A DNA stretch of 64,000 nt from Kibdelosporangium sp040675465 (lineage in GTDB: Bacteria > Actinomycetota > Actinomycetes > Mycobacteriales > Pseudonocardiaceae), in NCBI RefSeq assembly GCF_040675465.1, contig NZ_JBFAPA010000007.1, forward strand, positions 310,001 through 374,000. Reading direction: 5' to 3'. A program made the position numbers and the translations under genes. Positions within the stretch are counted from its first letter, which is position 1, and each line of letters begins with the position of its first letter. Of this stretch, positions 16,607-25,642 are shown in pieces. The notes beneath the pieces are model-generated. The model was not told the DNA's origin and did not search any database. It was given only the letters and a program-made list of their open reading frames with translations.

Positions 16607-17677
16607 TCACGTCGGCACCGTCATCCGAACCCGCCAGCCCCCATCAACAGGCCCGGCCTCAAGTGACCCACCCAGCAACTCGGCCCGTTCCCGCATCCCG
16701 GTCAGCCCGAACCCCCGCTCCCGAGCGGGAGCCGTCCGTTGCCCACCCTGATTGGTGACCGTCAGCGCGACTTCCCCCGAGCCGTGTTCAAGCACGACAT
16801 CGACGCGCGCCCCAGGTGCATGCTTCCGAACGTTGGTCAACGTCTCCTGAACCGCCCGGTACAGCGCGTCCTCGGTGTCCTCAGGCAGCGACGACGAGCC
16901 GACCACAGTCAGATGCGCGTCCGCGCCATAGTCGCTGACCAGCGAAGAGATCGACCGCGGCCGGTCCGACCGCAGCGCGGCGACGGCCCGCCGAGCTTCG
17001 GCCAGCCCTTCGGTAGCCAGCCGCTGTGCGCGTTCGACCTGCCGCAACGCTTCTTCGCTGGCCCCGTCCCGCACCAGCACCAATCGTGCGCCTTGCAGGC
17101 TGAGCGCGAGCCCGGCCAGGGAGTGCGCGAGGACGTCGTGCATCTCCCGCGCGATCCGTGCCCGCTCCGCCAACGCCGCGGCCCGCGCGTGCTCTTCACG
17201 CGCCGCCTGCGCTCGGGCCAGCGCCAATTCGGTCTGTTCGATCCTCGCGTTGCGCTGCCGCCGGGTCTGCCCGGCGAGTACCAAGGCGGCGAACCCGGCC
17301 AGCGCCGCCACGAAGTCCAGCCAACCATGTTGCCGGACGAAGATGCTCACCGCGATCGCGGCCAGGCTGACCGGCAGGACGACGAACGTCGTCACGGATT
17401 TGGCGTCCCGGACCGCGAACCCGACGGCGATGTAGGTCAGCGCGATCGAGAAGCCGCTCGGCAGTTCGATCGACAGGAACAGCCCGGTCAGGGCGAGGAT
17501 GACCAGCCCGATGGTGACGATCCAGGCCGGCAACCGGTCCAGCCACACCAGCGGGAGCGTGCCGATGACCGCCGCCACGACGAGGAACGCGCCCAGCAAC
17601 GACAGCTTGTCGCCGGCGGCGACCATCGTGATCACCAGGATGGCGGTCGGTGCAAGCCTCAGCCATCCGCGTCTCAC
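16607..17677 (-). CDS. Membrane sensor histidine kinase (HisKA_3 type)
   Basis: A 356-residue kinase with four or five transmembrane helices in the first 140 residues, no large extracellular domain, and then the dimerisation/phospho-acceptor domain. His180 lies in ERARIAREMHDVLAHSL, the HisKA_3 signature. The ATP-binding domain has VQETLTNVRKHAPGARVDV (N box) and GFGLTGMRERAELLGG (G box). This DesK-like layout fits a sensor of membrane state or of a membrane partner. It starts with GTG 7 nt after the stop of a DUF1453 membrane protein gene, so the two are one transcript, and the cognate regulator follows. Confidence 0.93.
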   Translation of the reverse strand: MRRGWLRLAPTAILVITMVAAGDKLSLLGAFLVVAAVIGTLPLVWLDRLPAWIVTIGLVILALTGLFLSIELPSGFSIALTYIAVGFAVRDAKSVTTFVVLPVSLAAIAVSIFVRQHGWLDFVAALAGFAALVLAGQTRRQRNARIEQTELALARAQAAREEHARAAALAERARIAREMHDVLAHSLAGLALSLQGARLVLVRDGASEEALRQVERAQRLATEGLAEARRAVAALRSDRPRSISSLVSDYGADAHLTVVGSSSLPEDTEDALYRAVQETLTNVRKHAPGARVDVVLEHGSGEVALTVTNQGGQRTAPARERGFGLTGMRERAELLGGSLEAGPVDGGWRVRMTVPT

Positions 17678-17684
17678 CAGGACA

Positions 17685-18173
17685 TCATCCCCTGGATGCG
17701 ACCGGAATGCCGAGCCTGCGCGCCCGCTCGAAGATCATCCAGTTCTGCGCGGCCAGCGTGACACCCAGCGTCACCACGACCGAGGCGCTGGTCAGCGCAC
17801 TGTCCAGGCCAAGCGCGCGGTCGGCGAAGATCACGCCGACGCGAACGGCGATGGTGGCGATCCAGAGCACGAGTGTCCATTTCGTACCCTTCTGGAACGC
17901 GGCGCCGTCCCGCTCGGTGACGGCCACGCTCGCGCCCCGCGCAGCGCCGAGCACGATCAGCAGGATCACGTCGACGCCGAGCATCAGCAGGTCGGCAGGC
18001 TTGGCGGCGCCGATGACGTCCTTCGCGCTGACCACGCCGACGACCATCATGATCAACGGGACCATCACGAGCCCACGAGTCGTGACGACGCTGCCCTTCG
18101 TCTGCTTCGCGATCACTCGCACGACGACCAGCACCGCTGCGACGGCGACCAGCAAAGTGGTGGACAACGACAT
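17685..18173 (-). CDS. DUF1453/CcdC-like membrane protein
   Basis: A 162-residue protein with four to five hydrophobic helices. It starts MSLSTTLLVAVAAVLVVVRV and has VIAKQTKGSVVTTRGLVMVP, the N-terminal pattern of the DUF1453/CcdC family, whose function is unknown. The ATG at 18173 has a good ribosome site (GGAGGGAGCC). It is the first gene of an operon with a histidine kinase and response regulator and is preceded by a perfect 16-bp palindrome. Its placement suggests that it is a sensory partner, or the main target, of the two-component system. That role is inference. Confidence 0.8.
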   Translation of the reverse strand: MSLSTTLLVAVAAVLVVVRVIAKQTKGSVVTTRGLVMVPLIMMVVGVVSAKDVIGAAKPADLLMLGVDVILLIVLGAARGASVAVTERDGAAFQKGTKWTLVLWIATIAVRVGVIFADRALGLDSALTSASVVVTLGVTLAAQNWMIFERARRLGIPVASRG

Positions 18174-18193
18174 CTCCGGCTCCCTCCGTGGTG

Positions 18194-18209
18194 TTCTTGG
18201 TACCAAGAA
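18194..18209. promoter_or_regulatory. Perfect 16-bp palindromic operator
   Basis: TTCTTGGTACCAAGAA lies 20 nt upstream of the DUF1453 start. Its position overlapping the leader suggests autoregulation of the operon, either by the NarL-type regulator encoded in it or by an unlinked repressor. Confidence 0.65.
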
Positions 18210-18413
18210 TGCGTTGGGGGAGGGGGGTTTCGCGTCGGAACGGGGGTTGAACCGGATCTCAACCCACGGGTGGAGCACAGCGTGTAGCACACCCAACCGA
18301 CACCCGAACGAAAAAACCAGCGAAACCAGCCGACCGGTCCACAACAACCAGTTGTCCACAGCCCAAGAACCGCGATCTGGCCCGGAAAACCCCACCCAAG
18401 GCAGAGTCGAACC

Positions 18414-19448
18414 ATGCAAACAAAGCAACGACCCCGCGTCCAGATCAAAACCCCGGGCGAGCTGATCGCGGCCGTCCCGCACCTGCTTGGCTTCGTCCCC
18501 GAGGAGTCGCTGGTGATCTGCTCGCACCGCAGCCCCCTCACCGGTGAGCTGGGCATCTGCGTCCGTACCGATATCCCGCCGCCGAAGGACTATCGCGCCC
18601 TCGCCGAGCAGCTGAGCGTCCCGATACTGCGGTCGAACGCGGCGACGGTCACTGTCGTGATCGTCAGCCAGGACGAGGGCAGGCCGCCTGACAAGTTGCC
18701 CGCGACGGGCCAGGTGGAGGCTCTTGTTGGTGTGTTCGCCGGATGCGGCGTGCTGGTCGACCATTCACTGTGGACACCGAAGATCACCGCGGACTCGCCC
18801 TGGTGGTGTTACGACGCCATGGAATGCAGCGGCACGGTGCCCGATCCCAGAGCGACCGAACTTGCCGCGATGACCGTTGCTCACGGCGCGACCACCTACC
18901 GCAGCAGAGAGGAGATGCGCGCGACCCTGGAACCCGGTAACTCCCGCATGTTGGCCGCCCGGTCCGAACGGATCGCCATGGCCCTGCGCCAGCAGCCCGA
19001 CCCCGCATACGCGCAGCGCCTGGTCGAGGCGGTGATCGCGGACATCCGGGAGGGACAGGGTGGCCTCGACGAGGACCGGATCGTCGATCTCACTGTGGCG
19101 CTGGTCCACGAGGAAGTGCGCGATTCCTGCCTCAGACCCGAGGTGATCGAGCTCGGGCAGGCGGTGCAGGACCTCTGGCTCGACCTCACGCGCGCGACGC
19201 CGGTGCCCTATCGAGCCGAGGCCGCGGGACTCCTTGCCGCCACTGCGTTCCTGCACGGCAACGGCCCGCTGGCCGGTGTCGCCATCGATGCCGCCCTGGA
19301 CGCCAACCGGGGACATCGCCTGTCCAAGATGCTCCGATGCGCCATGGACCTGGGCCTCTCACCCGAAGGTTTCGCCGACATCGTCGCCCGAGGCCTCGTC
19401 GGAGTCGACAACCCATTCGGTCCCAACACAAACCCCCGCCGATACTGA
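18414..19448 (+). CDS. DUF4192 family protein
   Basis: A 344-residue cytosolic protein of the actinobacterial DUF4192 family, function unknown. The N-terminal signature is TPGELIAAVPHLLGFVPEESLVI, followed by RTDIPPP. The middle has FAGCGVLVDHSLWTPKITADSPWWCY. The C-terminal half is helical and repeat-like (AAGLLAATAFLHGNGPLAGVAIDAAL). It is divergent from the two-component operon. In related genomes DUF4192 genes commonly lie near sigB and dtxR/ideR, which agrees with this neighbourhood. No catalytic motif is visible. Confidence 0.85.
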   Translation: MQTKQRPRVQIKTPGELIAAVPHLLGFVPEESLVICSHRSPLTGELGICVRTDIPPPKDYRALAEQLSVPILRSNAATVTVVIVSQDEGRPPDKLPATGQVEALVGVFAGCGVLVDHSLWTPKITADSPWWCYDAMECSGTVPDPRATELAAMTVAHGATTYRSREEMRATLEPGNSRMLAARSERIAMALRQQPDPAYAQRLVEAVIADIREGQGGLDEDRIVDLTVALVHEEVRDSCLRPEVIELGQAVQDLWLDLTRATPVPYRAEAAGLLAATAFLHGNGPLAGVAIDAALDANRGHRLSKMLRCAMDLGLSPEGFADIVARGLVGVDNPFGPNTNPRRY

Positions 19449-20510
19449 CCCCCATCCTCACCCTCACCACTCCACCAACCACCCACCAGGACACCTATGC
19501 CTTAACCCTCAACAAAAAGACCACCATCACAACCCGGGCGCGCTGGTCGCCGGCACCCAGCGCGCCCCACATACAAGCACGACCCCCACTCCTGGCCCAC
19601 CAGCGAGCAAATCCCGCGCGCCCCAACCCATCCATCCACCCACACCCATCCACCCACACTCGTCGATCCACCCCACACCCATCCACCTCCCGCACGCATT
19701 CACGCACACCCACACGCGTCCACCCACCCCGCACGCATTCACGCACCCATGCGGGTCTACCCATCCCACCCCACCCATCCCACCCACACGTCTAGCACCG
19801 CCCACATCCATCCCCACCCATCCACCCACACGCGGCCACCCGTCCCTCACGCATCCACCCCACGCAGGTCCACCCCCCCACGCACACATTCAGCACCCGC
19901 TCCAGTGCGCCCAGCCTCACCGCTGCCACCATCCGAAGCGTCGCCCACCACACCGAAACCGCAAACGCCCGGCCCCGCCCACTCCGAACCGCAAACGCCA
20001 GCACCCCACCACACCTAACCGCAAACGCGCGGCGCCCCTCCACCAGGCAGCCGCCAGTGGGCCCCTGAGGAACTATCCCAGGCAATCGACCGCATCGTCC
20101 AGATGACCTTGCCCAAACGGCATTCGTCCCTCAAATGCTGTAACCCTGCTGCGCCCTAACCAAGTCCGCCCCACACATCCCACTTAAGCCCTTCACAGCA
20201 CGCCTTCTGCGCAGCGCCCCAACCACACCCCGAAGGAACTTCGACACCCAACGCCTCGACAACGCCACCCTGCCATGCACGGACCAGCGGCCAACTGCGT
20301 CTGCCGCCGGTAGCTCACGCACGCCAGCGCAGCCAACGCAGCCACCAACCACCTCGACTTGCGCATACCTCACCACCTCGATCGCCCGATATCGGCCCGA
20401 TCCACTCTGCGCACACGCGGCGCGATCACCTACTCCCCAAGTTCCTACCCCACACCCCCCACACCCCACACCCCCACACCCCACACACATCCGCGCTCTA
20501 CGTATGGGAT
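19449..20510. other. Long C-rich low-complexity intergenic stretch
   Basis: About 1 kb without a credible gene. From about 19600 to 19900 the plus strand is dominated by degenerate CCCATCCAC / CACACCCACG-type units, a minisatellite-like, strongly strand-asymmetric sequence. Frames here encode only Pro/His/Thr/Arg-rich repeats. From 19900 to 20510 it is mixed, with short CCAACC- and CACACCCC-rich runs. Confidence 0.7.
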
Positions 20511-20520
20511 GCTCTTCCGC

Positions 20521-20604
20521 GCCTCGCGCCTCGCGCCTCGCGCCTCGCGCCTCGCGCCTCGCGCCTCGCGCCTCGCGCCTCGCGCCTCGCGCCTCGCGCC
20601 TCGG
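20521..20604. repeat. Heptanucleotide tandem array (GCCTCGC)
   Basis: Eleven perfect head-to-tail copies of the 7-mer GCCTCGC (20521-20597) are followed by one variant copy (GCCTCGG). The reverse-complement unit, GCGAGGC, differs at one position from the GCGAGCC unit of the array at 62652. Because 7 is not a multiple of 3, all frames read a 7-residue Arg/Ala/Ser/Leu/Pro cycle that is not a real protein. Confidence 0.95.
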
Positions 20605-20674
20605 CTGGAGGTGTCGGCTGATAGGGAGGATGCCGGTGGCCGTGCGTTGCACGAGCCCGAATAACCGAACATGC

Positions 20675-20714
20675 GGATCCGGCGTACCTCAAGGGATTGG
20701 GCTACGCCGGATCC
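20675..20714 (-). terminator. Hairpin downstream of the small membrane protein gene
   Basis: A perfect 12-bp stem (20675-20686 with 20703-20714) and a 16-nt loop, extended by further pairing of CATG outside one mismatch. It lies 58 nt past the stop of the minus-strand gene ending at 20773. Confidence 0.6.
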
Positions 20715-20772
20715 ACATGCATAGGTGGGGGTGTGTTGTTGTACTTGCCCGGTTCATGGGTAGGCCGGAATT

Positions 20773-21183
20773 TCAGTGGTCGAACCAGTCGCGGGCGTCG
20801 GCACGGTTCAGCAGGTTGATGACTCCCGCTGCGAGCAGAAAGCCGATCACCGCGGTGAGCTGACCGCTGATCAAGTTGATTACGCTGCTGATGATGCCGA
20901 TCACCTCAATGGTGATCACCGTCGGGCGGATCCACGAAAACCGCTTCGGCGTGAGCACCACACACGCCAGCAGCGTTCCCGCCACCGCGAACGACAGGTA
21001 TCCCAGGAAGTACGCCAGGCCCGCGTTCGTCGCCTTCGCCCCGTGACTTTCCAGGTCGCTCAACGCGTCCAGGACGAAATACCCCAAGAACCCGTTCGCC
21101 AGGATCTGGAAGATCAGAACCGCGAGAACACCCTTGACCTGTCCCGGCATGCTCATCCGCTGATGCGCGATTCCTTCTGTCAT
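20773..21183 (-). CDS. Small four-helix membrane protein
   Basis: A 136-residue protein with four predicted transmembrane helices (for example VKGVLAVLIFQILANGFLGY and AYFLGYLSFAVAGTLLACVV). The short basic/acidic C-terminus is RADARDWFDH. The ATG at 21183 begins MTEGIAHQRMSMPGQ; an alternative ATG 30 nt in would remove a polar lead-in. The family is not recognised. It could be an integral membrane protein of the DUF2127/DUF2567 sort, but no motif decides this. It stands alone between the heptamer array and galE. Confidence 0.7.
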   Translation of the reverse strand: MTEGIAHQRMSMPGQVKGVLAVLIFQILANGFLGYFVLDALSDLESHGAKATNAGLAYFLGYLSFAVAGTLLACVVLTPKRFSWIRPTVITIEVIGIISSVINLISGQLTAVIGFLLAAGVINLLNRADARDWFDH

Positions 21184-21588
21184 GACACAAACCCTGCCGC
21201 CACCCACCCCAACCGGACAAGCCTGCCGCCACCGGAAGGTTCCTGCCAGTCCCACCTCCCATGCCCGCAGCCCGAGCCCCACCCACTCACTACAGCGAAT
21301 CCGTCAAATCCCTGAACCCTGCACTCTGAAGCGGGTCCAAATCCCGCGCCCCAAACCCAGCATCCCAAACCCAGCGCCCAAACTCGGCCTCCCGAACTCC
21401 GTGCCCGCAAGCACAACCCCTCGAGCCACCTCACCAACCGCCACAGCGATTCCGTCCGCCACAGAGACTCCGCCGATCCCAGAACACACCGCACCACGGG
21501 CGGCCCGACCAGTCCGCCCGGAGAGCCGAGCGGTCGGCTCTTGTTCGTGACGAGCGCGGAACTCGCTGAGGATGGGGTTCGTGTCGAA

Positions 21589-21635
21589 CAAGAAACCGCG
21601 CCCACATCAACGAGGTTGAGTGGGCGCGGTTCTTG
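21589..21635 (-). terminator. Terminator of the ideR-galK-galE operon
   Basis: Arms 21589-21605 and 21620-21635 pair over 16 bp with one bulged base and a 14-nt loop. The minus strand continues with TTTCTTGTT, a T-rich tail. It lies 17 nt after the galE stop. The sequence between here and 21184 shows no gene. Confidence 0.85.
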
Positions 21636-21651
21636 GGAACAGCTGGGTGGG

Positions 21652-22605
21652 TCAGCGGGACTGGGTGAACTCCCAGGCGTCGCGGACGATGGTGGCGATG
21701 TCCGGGCGTTCGGGCTTCCAGCCGAGTTCGGTGCGGGCACGTTCGCTGGAGGCGACGAGCACGGCGGGGTCGCCGGCGCGACGCGGGGCGACCTCGGCGG
21801 GGATGGGGTGCCCGGTGGCCTCGCGGCAGGCATCGATCACCTGACGGACCGAGAAACCGGTGCCGTTGCCCAGGTTGTAGATCGCGTGCTTGCCCTTGGT
21901 CGCGCTCTCGATCGCCAGCAGGTGCGCGTCGGCGAGGTCGGTCACGTGAATGTAGTCACGGATGCACGTGCCGTCCTCGGTCGGCCAGTCGTCGCCGTAG
22001 ATCTGGACCTGGGCGCGCTGGCCGGTGGCGACCTGAAGGATGATCGGGATCAGGTGCGTCTCGGTGGTGTGGCGCTCGCCGAACCGGCCGTGCGCACCGG
22101 CGACGTTGAAGTACCGCAGGCTCACCGCCGCGAGGCCGTGCGCCGCCGCGTACGAGGTGATCATGTGGTCCACCGCGAGCTTGGTGGCGCCGTAGGTGTT
22201 CGTCGGGCGGGTCGGCGCGGTCTCCGGGATCGGGACCTCGTCCGGCTCGCCGTACACGGCCGCGGTGGAGGAGAAAACGAGACGGGGAGTGCCGTGTTCG
22301 CGCATCGCGTCGAGCAGCCGCAGGGTGGTCAGCGCGTTGCCGTACCAGTACTTGGCCGGGTCCTGCATGGACTCGCCGACCAGCGACTTCGCCGCGAAGT
22401 GGAGCACACCGTCGAAGCCTTCGCCCAGCAACGCGCTCGCCGCGTCGGCGGCGTCCGCCTGAACGAGCCGGCAGCCGTCGGGCACCGCGTCCGCGTGCCC
22501 GGTCGACAGGTCGTCGACCACGACAACCTCATGGCCGGCCTCGACGAGCCGGGCGGAGCAAGCGCTTCCGACGTACCCCGCACCGCCCGTCACGAGCAGC
22601 TTCAC
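21652..22605 (-). CDS. galE: UDP-glucose 4-epimerase
   Basis: A 317-residue short-chain dehydrogenase-type epimerase that interconverts UDP-galactose and UDP-glucose in the Leloir pathway. The NAD site is VTGGAGYVGS at the N-terminus, followed by VVVVDDLSTGH. The catalytic Ser is in VFSSTAAVYGEPD and the Tyr-X3-Lys is TYGATK. TCIRDYIHVTDLADAH and YNLGNGTGFSV complete the GalE pattern. The GTG at 22605 is chosen because AAAGGGG lies about 8 nt upstream; an upstream TTG would overlap galK. It is the last gene of the ideR-galK-galE operon. Confidence 0.95.
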   Translation of the reverse strand: MKLLVTGGAGYVGSACSARLVEAGHEVVVVDDLSTGHADAVPDGCRLVQADAADAASALLGEGFDGVLHFAAKSLVGESMQDPAKYWYGNALTTLRLLDAMREHGTPRLVFSSTAAVYGEPDEVPIPETAPTRPTNTYGATKLAVDHMITSYAAAHGLAAVSLRYFNVAGAHGRFGERHTTETHLIPIILQVATGQRAQVQIYGDDWPTEDGTCIRDYIHVTDLADAHLLAIESATKGKHAIYNLGNGTGFSVRQVIDACREATGHPIPAEVAPRRAGDPAVLVASSERARTELGWKPERPDIATIVRDAWEFTQSR

Positions 22606-22619
22606 CTTGTGGTCCCCTT

Positions 22620-23777
22620 TCAACGATCCTGGCCGGCGCCCGCCGAGGGCACCGCCGTGAACATGCGTGGCGCGGTGAACGACCGCGCGGCGAACGCGGC
22701 GGTCACCGCGGCCTCCACCTCGGCGCGTCCGTCGGCGTGCACGAGGGCGATCGCGGATCCACCGAACCCGCCGCCGACCATCCTCGCACCGAGCGCCCCG
22801 GCGCTCTCCGCCGACTCCGCCGCGACGTCCAGCTCGTCACACGAAACGCGGTAATCGTCGCGCAGGCTCGCGTGCGAGGCGCTCAGCTGCGGCCCGATCC
22901 CGGCGTACTTGTCGGCCCGCAGCAACGCCACGGTCTCCAGCACCCGGTTGTTCTCGGTGACCACGTGCCGCACCAACGGCCGTAGTTCCTCGGGCAACGC
23001 GGAAAGCGCCGCGTCCAACCCGGACAGTTCGACCTCCCGCAGCGAGGACAGGCCGAGCAGTTCGGCCGCACGCTCGCAACCGCGCCGGCGGTCGCCGTAC
23101 CCGGACTCGGTGTGCGAGTGGCTCGCACGCGTGTCGATCACGAGCACCTCGAGCTCGTGCCGGGCCGCGTCGAACGGCACCTGGTCGGACTCACCGGACC
23201 GCACGTCCAGGAAAAGAACGTGCGACTCGGTGCAGCACAGCGAAGCGGTCTGGTCCAGCAGCCCGGTCGGCGCACCGACGTAGTCGTTCTCCGCGTGCTG
23301 GATCCACTTTGCGATGTCGCTTCTGGACGGACTCGCGCCGAGCAATCCCAGCAACGCCAGGGCGGTCGCACATTCCAGGGAGTGCGACGACGACAGTCCG
23401 GCGCCGGCCGGGACGTTGCCCGCGACCACGAGATCCGCGCCCTGGCTGAACCCCTGTTCGCGCAGAATCCAGGCGACACCGGACGGGTACGCGGCCCAGC
23501 CGCTGACCGAACCGGGCTCCAGCGACGCGATCTGCACGGGATCGGCCGTCTCGGCCCGGTCGTTGTCGTGCAGAGTGGACACAGTCAGCACATCATCGGA
23601 CCGTGGCGACGCGGCGACCGCGGTCCGGTGCGGCAGAGCGAACGGCAGCACGAAACCGCCGTTGTAGTCGGTGTGCTCACCGATCAAGTTCACCCGGCCC
23701 GGGGCGGACCACACACCGGCCGGAGCCCGGCCGTGCAGTCGCTCGAACGCCCCGGCCGCCCGCGCGGCCTGGCTCAC
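22620..23777 (-). CDS. galK: Galactokinase
   Basis: A 385-residue GHMP kinase that phosphorylates galactose at C1. The galactokinase signature GRVNLIGEHTDYNGG is near residue 30, the ATP loop VPAGAGLSSSHSLE near residue 130, the catalytic Asp in GLLDQTAS, and motif 3 is GARMVGGGFGGSAIAL. The GTG at 23777 overlaps the ideR stop by 4 nt (GTGA), indicating translational coupling. GalE follows 14 nt after galK. No galT is seen in the window, so either it lies elsewhere or another uridylyltransferase is used. Confidence 0.96.
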   Translation of the reverse strand: MSQAARAAGAFERLHGRAPAGVWSAPGRVNLIGEHTDYNGGFVLPFALPHRTAVAASPRSDDVLTVSTLHDNDRAETADPVQIASLEPGSVSGWAAYPSGVAWILREQGFSQGADLVVAGNVPAGAGLSSSHSLECATALALLGLLGASPSRSDIAKWIQHAENDYVGAPTGLLDQTASLCCTESHVLFLDVRSGESDQVPFDAARHELEVLVIDTRASHSHTESGYGDRRRGCERAAELLGLSSLREVELSGLDAALSALPEELRPLVRHVVTENNRVLETVALLRADKYAGIGPQLSASHASLRDDYRVSCDELDVAAESAESAGALGARMVGGGFGGSAIALVHADGRAEVEAAVTAAFAARSFTAPRMFTAVPSAGAGQDR

Positions 23778-24469
23778 AGGGCCCGCGCCAGCACTGCGTG
23801 CAGCACGCTCGGCGGCAGCTGAGCCGACGATCCCGCGCCGCTGACCTCGATGGTGTTGCCGTCGCCCTTGGACGGTCCGACGCTCACGGTCTGACCGGGC
23901 AGCAGGCCCACGGATTTCAGATCCGCCATGAGATCCGGGTCCATCTGCACGTGCTCGGCGATCCGGCGGACCTCCACCTTCCCGCCGCCGCGCCGGGCGA
24001 CCTCGTCGATCCGCACCAGGTCGGCCTCGGCCGGCGGTGCGGGCTCGCCCGCGCCCAGCTGGTCGAGACCCGGGATCGGGTTGCCGTAGGGCGACGTGGT
24101 CGGGTTGCCGAGGAGGTTGACCAGCTTGCGCTCGACGGCCTCGCTCATCACGTGCTCCCAGCGGCACGCCTCGCTGTGCACGTGCTCCCACTCCAGGCCG
24201 ATCACGTCGACCAGGAGGCGCTCGGCCAGCCGGTGCTTGCGCATGACCGCGATGGCCAGGTTGCGCCCGTGGTTGGTCAGCTCGAGGTGGCGGTCGTCGG
24301 CGACCACGAGCAGCCCGTCGCGCTCCATCCGGCCGACGGTCTGGCTCACGGTCGGCCCGCTCTGCCCCAGCCGTTCGGCGATCCGGGCGCGAAGCGGGAT
24401 CACGCCCTCCTCTTCCAACTCGTAGATGGTGCGCAGGTACATCTCTGTGGTGTCGATGAGATCGTTCAC
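23774..24469 (-). CDS. ideR: Iron-dependent repressor, DtxR/IdeR family
   Basis: A 231-residue metal-dependent repressor. The winged helix (residues 1-72) contains MNDLIDTTEMYLRTIYELEE and SGPTVSQTVGRMERDGLL, almost identical to IdeR/DtxR. The dimer and metal-binding domain has MRKHRLAERLLVDVIGLEWE, HSEACRWEHVMSE (ancillary and primary Fe ligands) and NPTTSPYGNPIPGL. The SH3-like C-terminal domain (about 150-231) is present, which distinguishes IdeR/DtxR from MntR. It is the first gene of an operon with galK and galE. The dtxR-galE linkage is also known in corynebacteria. Confidence 0.93.
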   Translation of the reverse strand: MNDLIDTTEMYLRTIYELEEEGVIPLRARIAERLGQSGPTVSQTVGRMERDGLLVVADDRHLELTNHGRNLAIAVMRKHRLAERLLVDVIGLEWEHVHSEACRWEHVMSEAVERKLVNLLGNPTTSPYGNPIPGLDQLGAGEPAPPAEADLVRIDEVARRGGGKVEVRRIAEHVQMDPDLMADLKSVGLLPGQTVSVGPSKGDGNTIEVSGAGSSAQLPPSVLHAVLARAL

Positions 24470-24576
24470 GCCGCTACCCCTTCGTCGGCGTCCATGGTAG
24501 TCGCCCGGTCCGACAGTTCCGGCTGGCCGTCACCGGCCTGTGGCAGGCGCGAGCTGGGCGCGGCAGGATATCGGCC

Positions 24577-25419
24577 GTGCGCATACTCGTCTCCACTTCG
24601 GAACTCGCCGAAGCCCTCGTTTCCGCTCGTCCGCCGGTGGTGCTCGACGTGCGGTGGGCGCTGGGCGGACCGCCGGGACGCGAGTCCTACCTGGCCGGTC
24701 ACGTGCCGGGTGCAGTGTTCGTGGATCTGGACAAGGACCTTGCAGCCGAACCCGGTGCGGGCGGCCGTCACCCCTTGCCCGCACCAGAAGACCTACAGAG
24801 CGTGTTGCGTGCCGCAGGCGTTAGCAGTGACTCCAGTGTCGTGGTGTACGACGGCAACAACGGCTCTATCGCAGCACGCGCGTGGTGGCTACTGCGCTGG
24901 GCCGGCCACCGTGATGTGTCGGTGCTTGATGGTGGATACGCGGCCTGGGAAAGCGAAGGCCGTGAGGTCACGACCGACGTTCCCGAGCCGGAACCCGGCG
25001 ATTTTCAGGTTCAGCCCGGACACATGCCGACGATCGACGCCGACGGCGCGGCCCGGCTCGCGAAGGACGGCGTACTCCTCGACGCACGCGCGCCCGAGCG
25101 ATTTCGCGGCGAGGTCGAACCGGTCGACCCTCGCCCGGGCCACATCCCAGGAGCAGTGAACGCTCCGTTCACGGGGCACCTGAACGCCGACGGCCGCTGG
25201 CTGCCCGCCGCTGAACTGGCTGAGCGCTTCCGGGCGCTGGGTGTTCACGCTGACTCCGAAGTCGGCGCGTACTGCGGATCGGGCGTGACGGCGTCCTCGG
25301 TCGTTCTGGCGCTCGAAGCCGCAGGCATCACCGACCCGGACAAGCCGGCCGTGCTCTACCCGGGGTCATGGTCCGAGTGGTCTTCGGACCCGTCCCGCCC
25401 AGCCGCCACGACCGGCTGA
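24577..25419 (+). CDS. Two-domain rhodanese-type sulfurtransferase
   Basis: A 280-residue thiosulfate/3-mercaptopyruvate sulfurtransferase. The inactive N-terminal rhodanese domain (about 1-125) contains VVLDVRWALGGPPGRESYLAGHVPGAVFVDLD, and a second active domain (about 150-275) contains LLDARAPERFRGEVEP and PGHIPGAVNAP. The active-site Cys233 is in AYCGSGVTAS; a CGSGVT loop is the 3-mercaptopyruvate/thiosulfate type. It is cytosolic and divergent from ideR with a 107-bp shared promoter region. The usual actinobacterial role is sulfur transfer or cyanide detoxification. Confidence 0.93.
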   Translation: MRILVSTSELAEALVSARPPVVLDVRWALGGPPGRESYLAGHVPGAVFVDLDKDLAAEPGAGGRHPLPAPEDLQSVLRAAGVSSDSSVVVYDGNNGSIAARAWWLLRWAGHRDVSVLDGGYAAWESEGREVTTDVPEPEPGDFQVQPGHMPTIDADGAARLAKDGVLLDARAPERFRGEVEPVDPRPGHIPGAVNAPFTGHLNADGRWLPAAELAERFRALGVHADSEVGAYCGSGVTASSVVLALEAAGITDPDKPAVLYPGSWSEWSSDPSRPAATTG

Positions 25420-25547
25420 CGAGCCGTTCGCGGAAATCCCGAAACGGTCCTGACCAGGCATTTCATTGCCGTGTGCGCCGGGTTGATCATGTATGGGACC
25501 CGCGATCAGCGGCCGAGCGCCACGGTCGTGAGGCCGCTCGCGGACCG

Positions 25548-25564
25548 GAGCCCGAAGCGGGCTC
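25548..25564. terminator. Bidirectional hairpin between convergent genes
   Basis: GAGCCCG and CGGGCTC form a 7-bp stem with a 3-nt loop midway between the stop of the sulfurtransferase gene (25419) and that of the minus-strand gene ending at 25643. Confidence 0.5.
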
Positions 25565-25642
25565 GGGAACAACGATCCGGCGTCTCATCGGCCAGGTACG
25601 GCCTGCTTGGGCAGCCATTCCGGGCCGGGCATGAACGCCGGA

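Noticed and set aside
21331..21347. tRNA-like T arm (GCGGG-TCCAAAT-CCCGC)
   Set aside because: The loop lacks the TTC consensus and no acceptor, D or anticodon arm can be folded around it.
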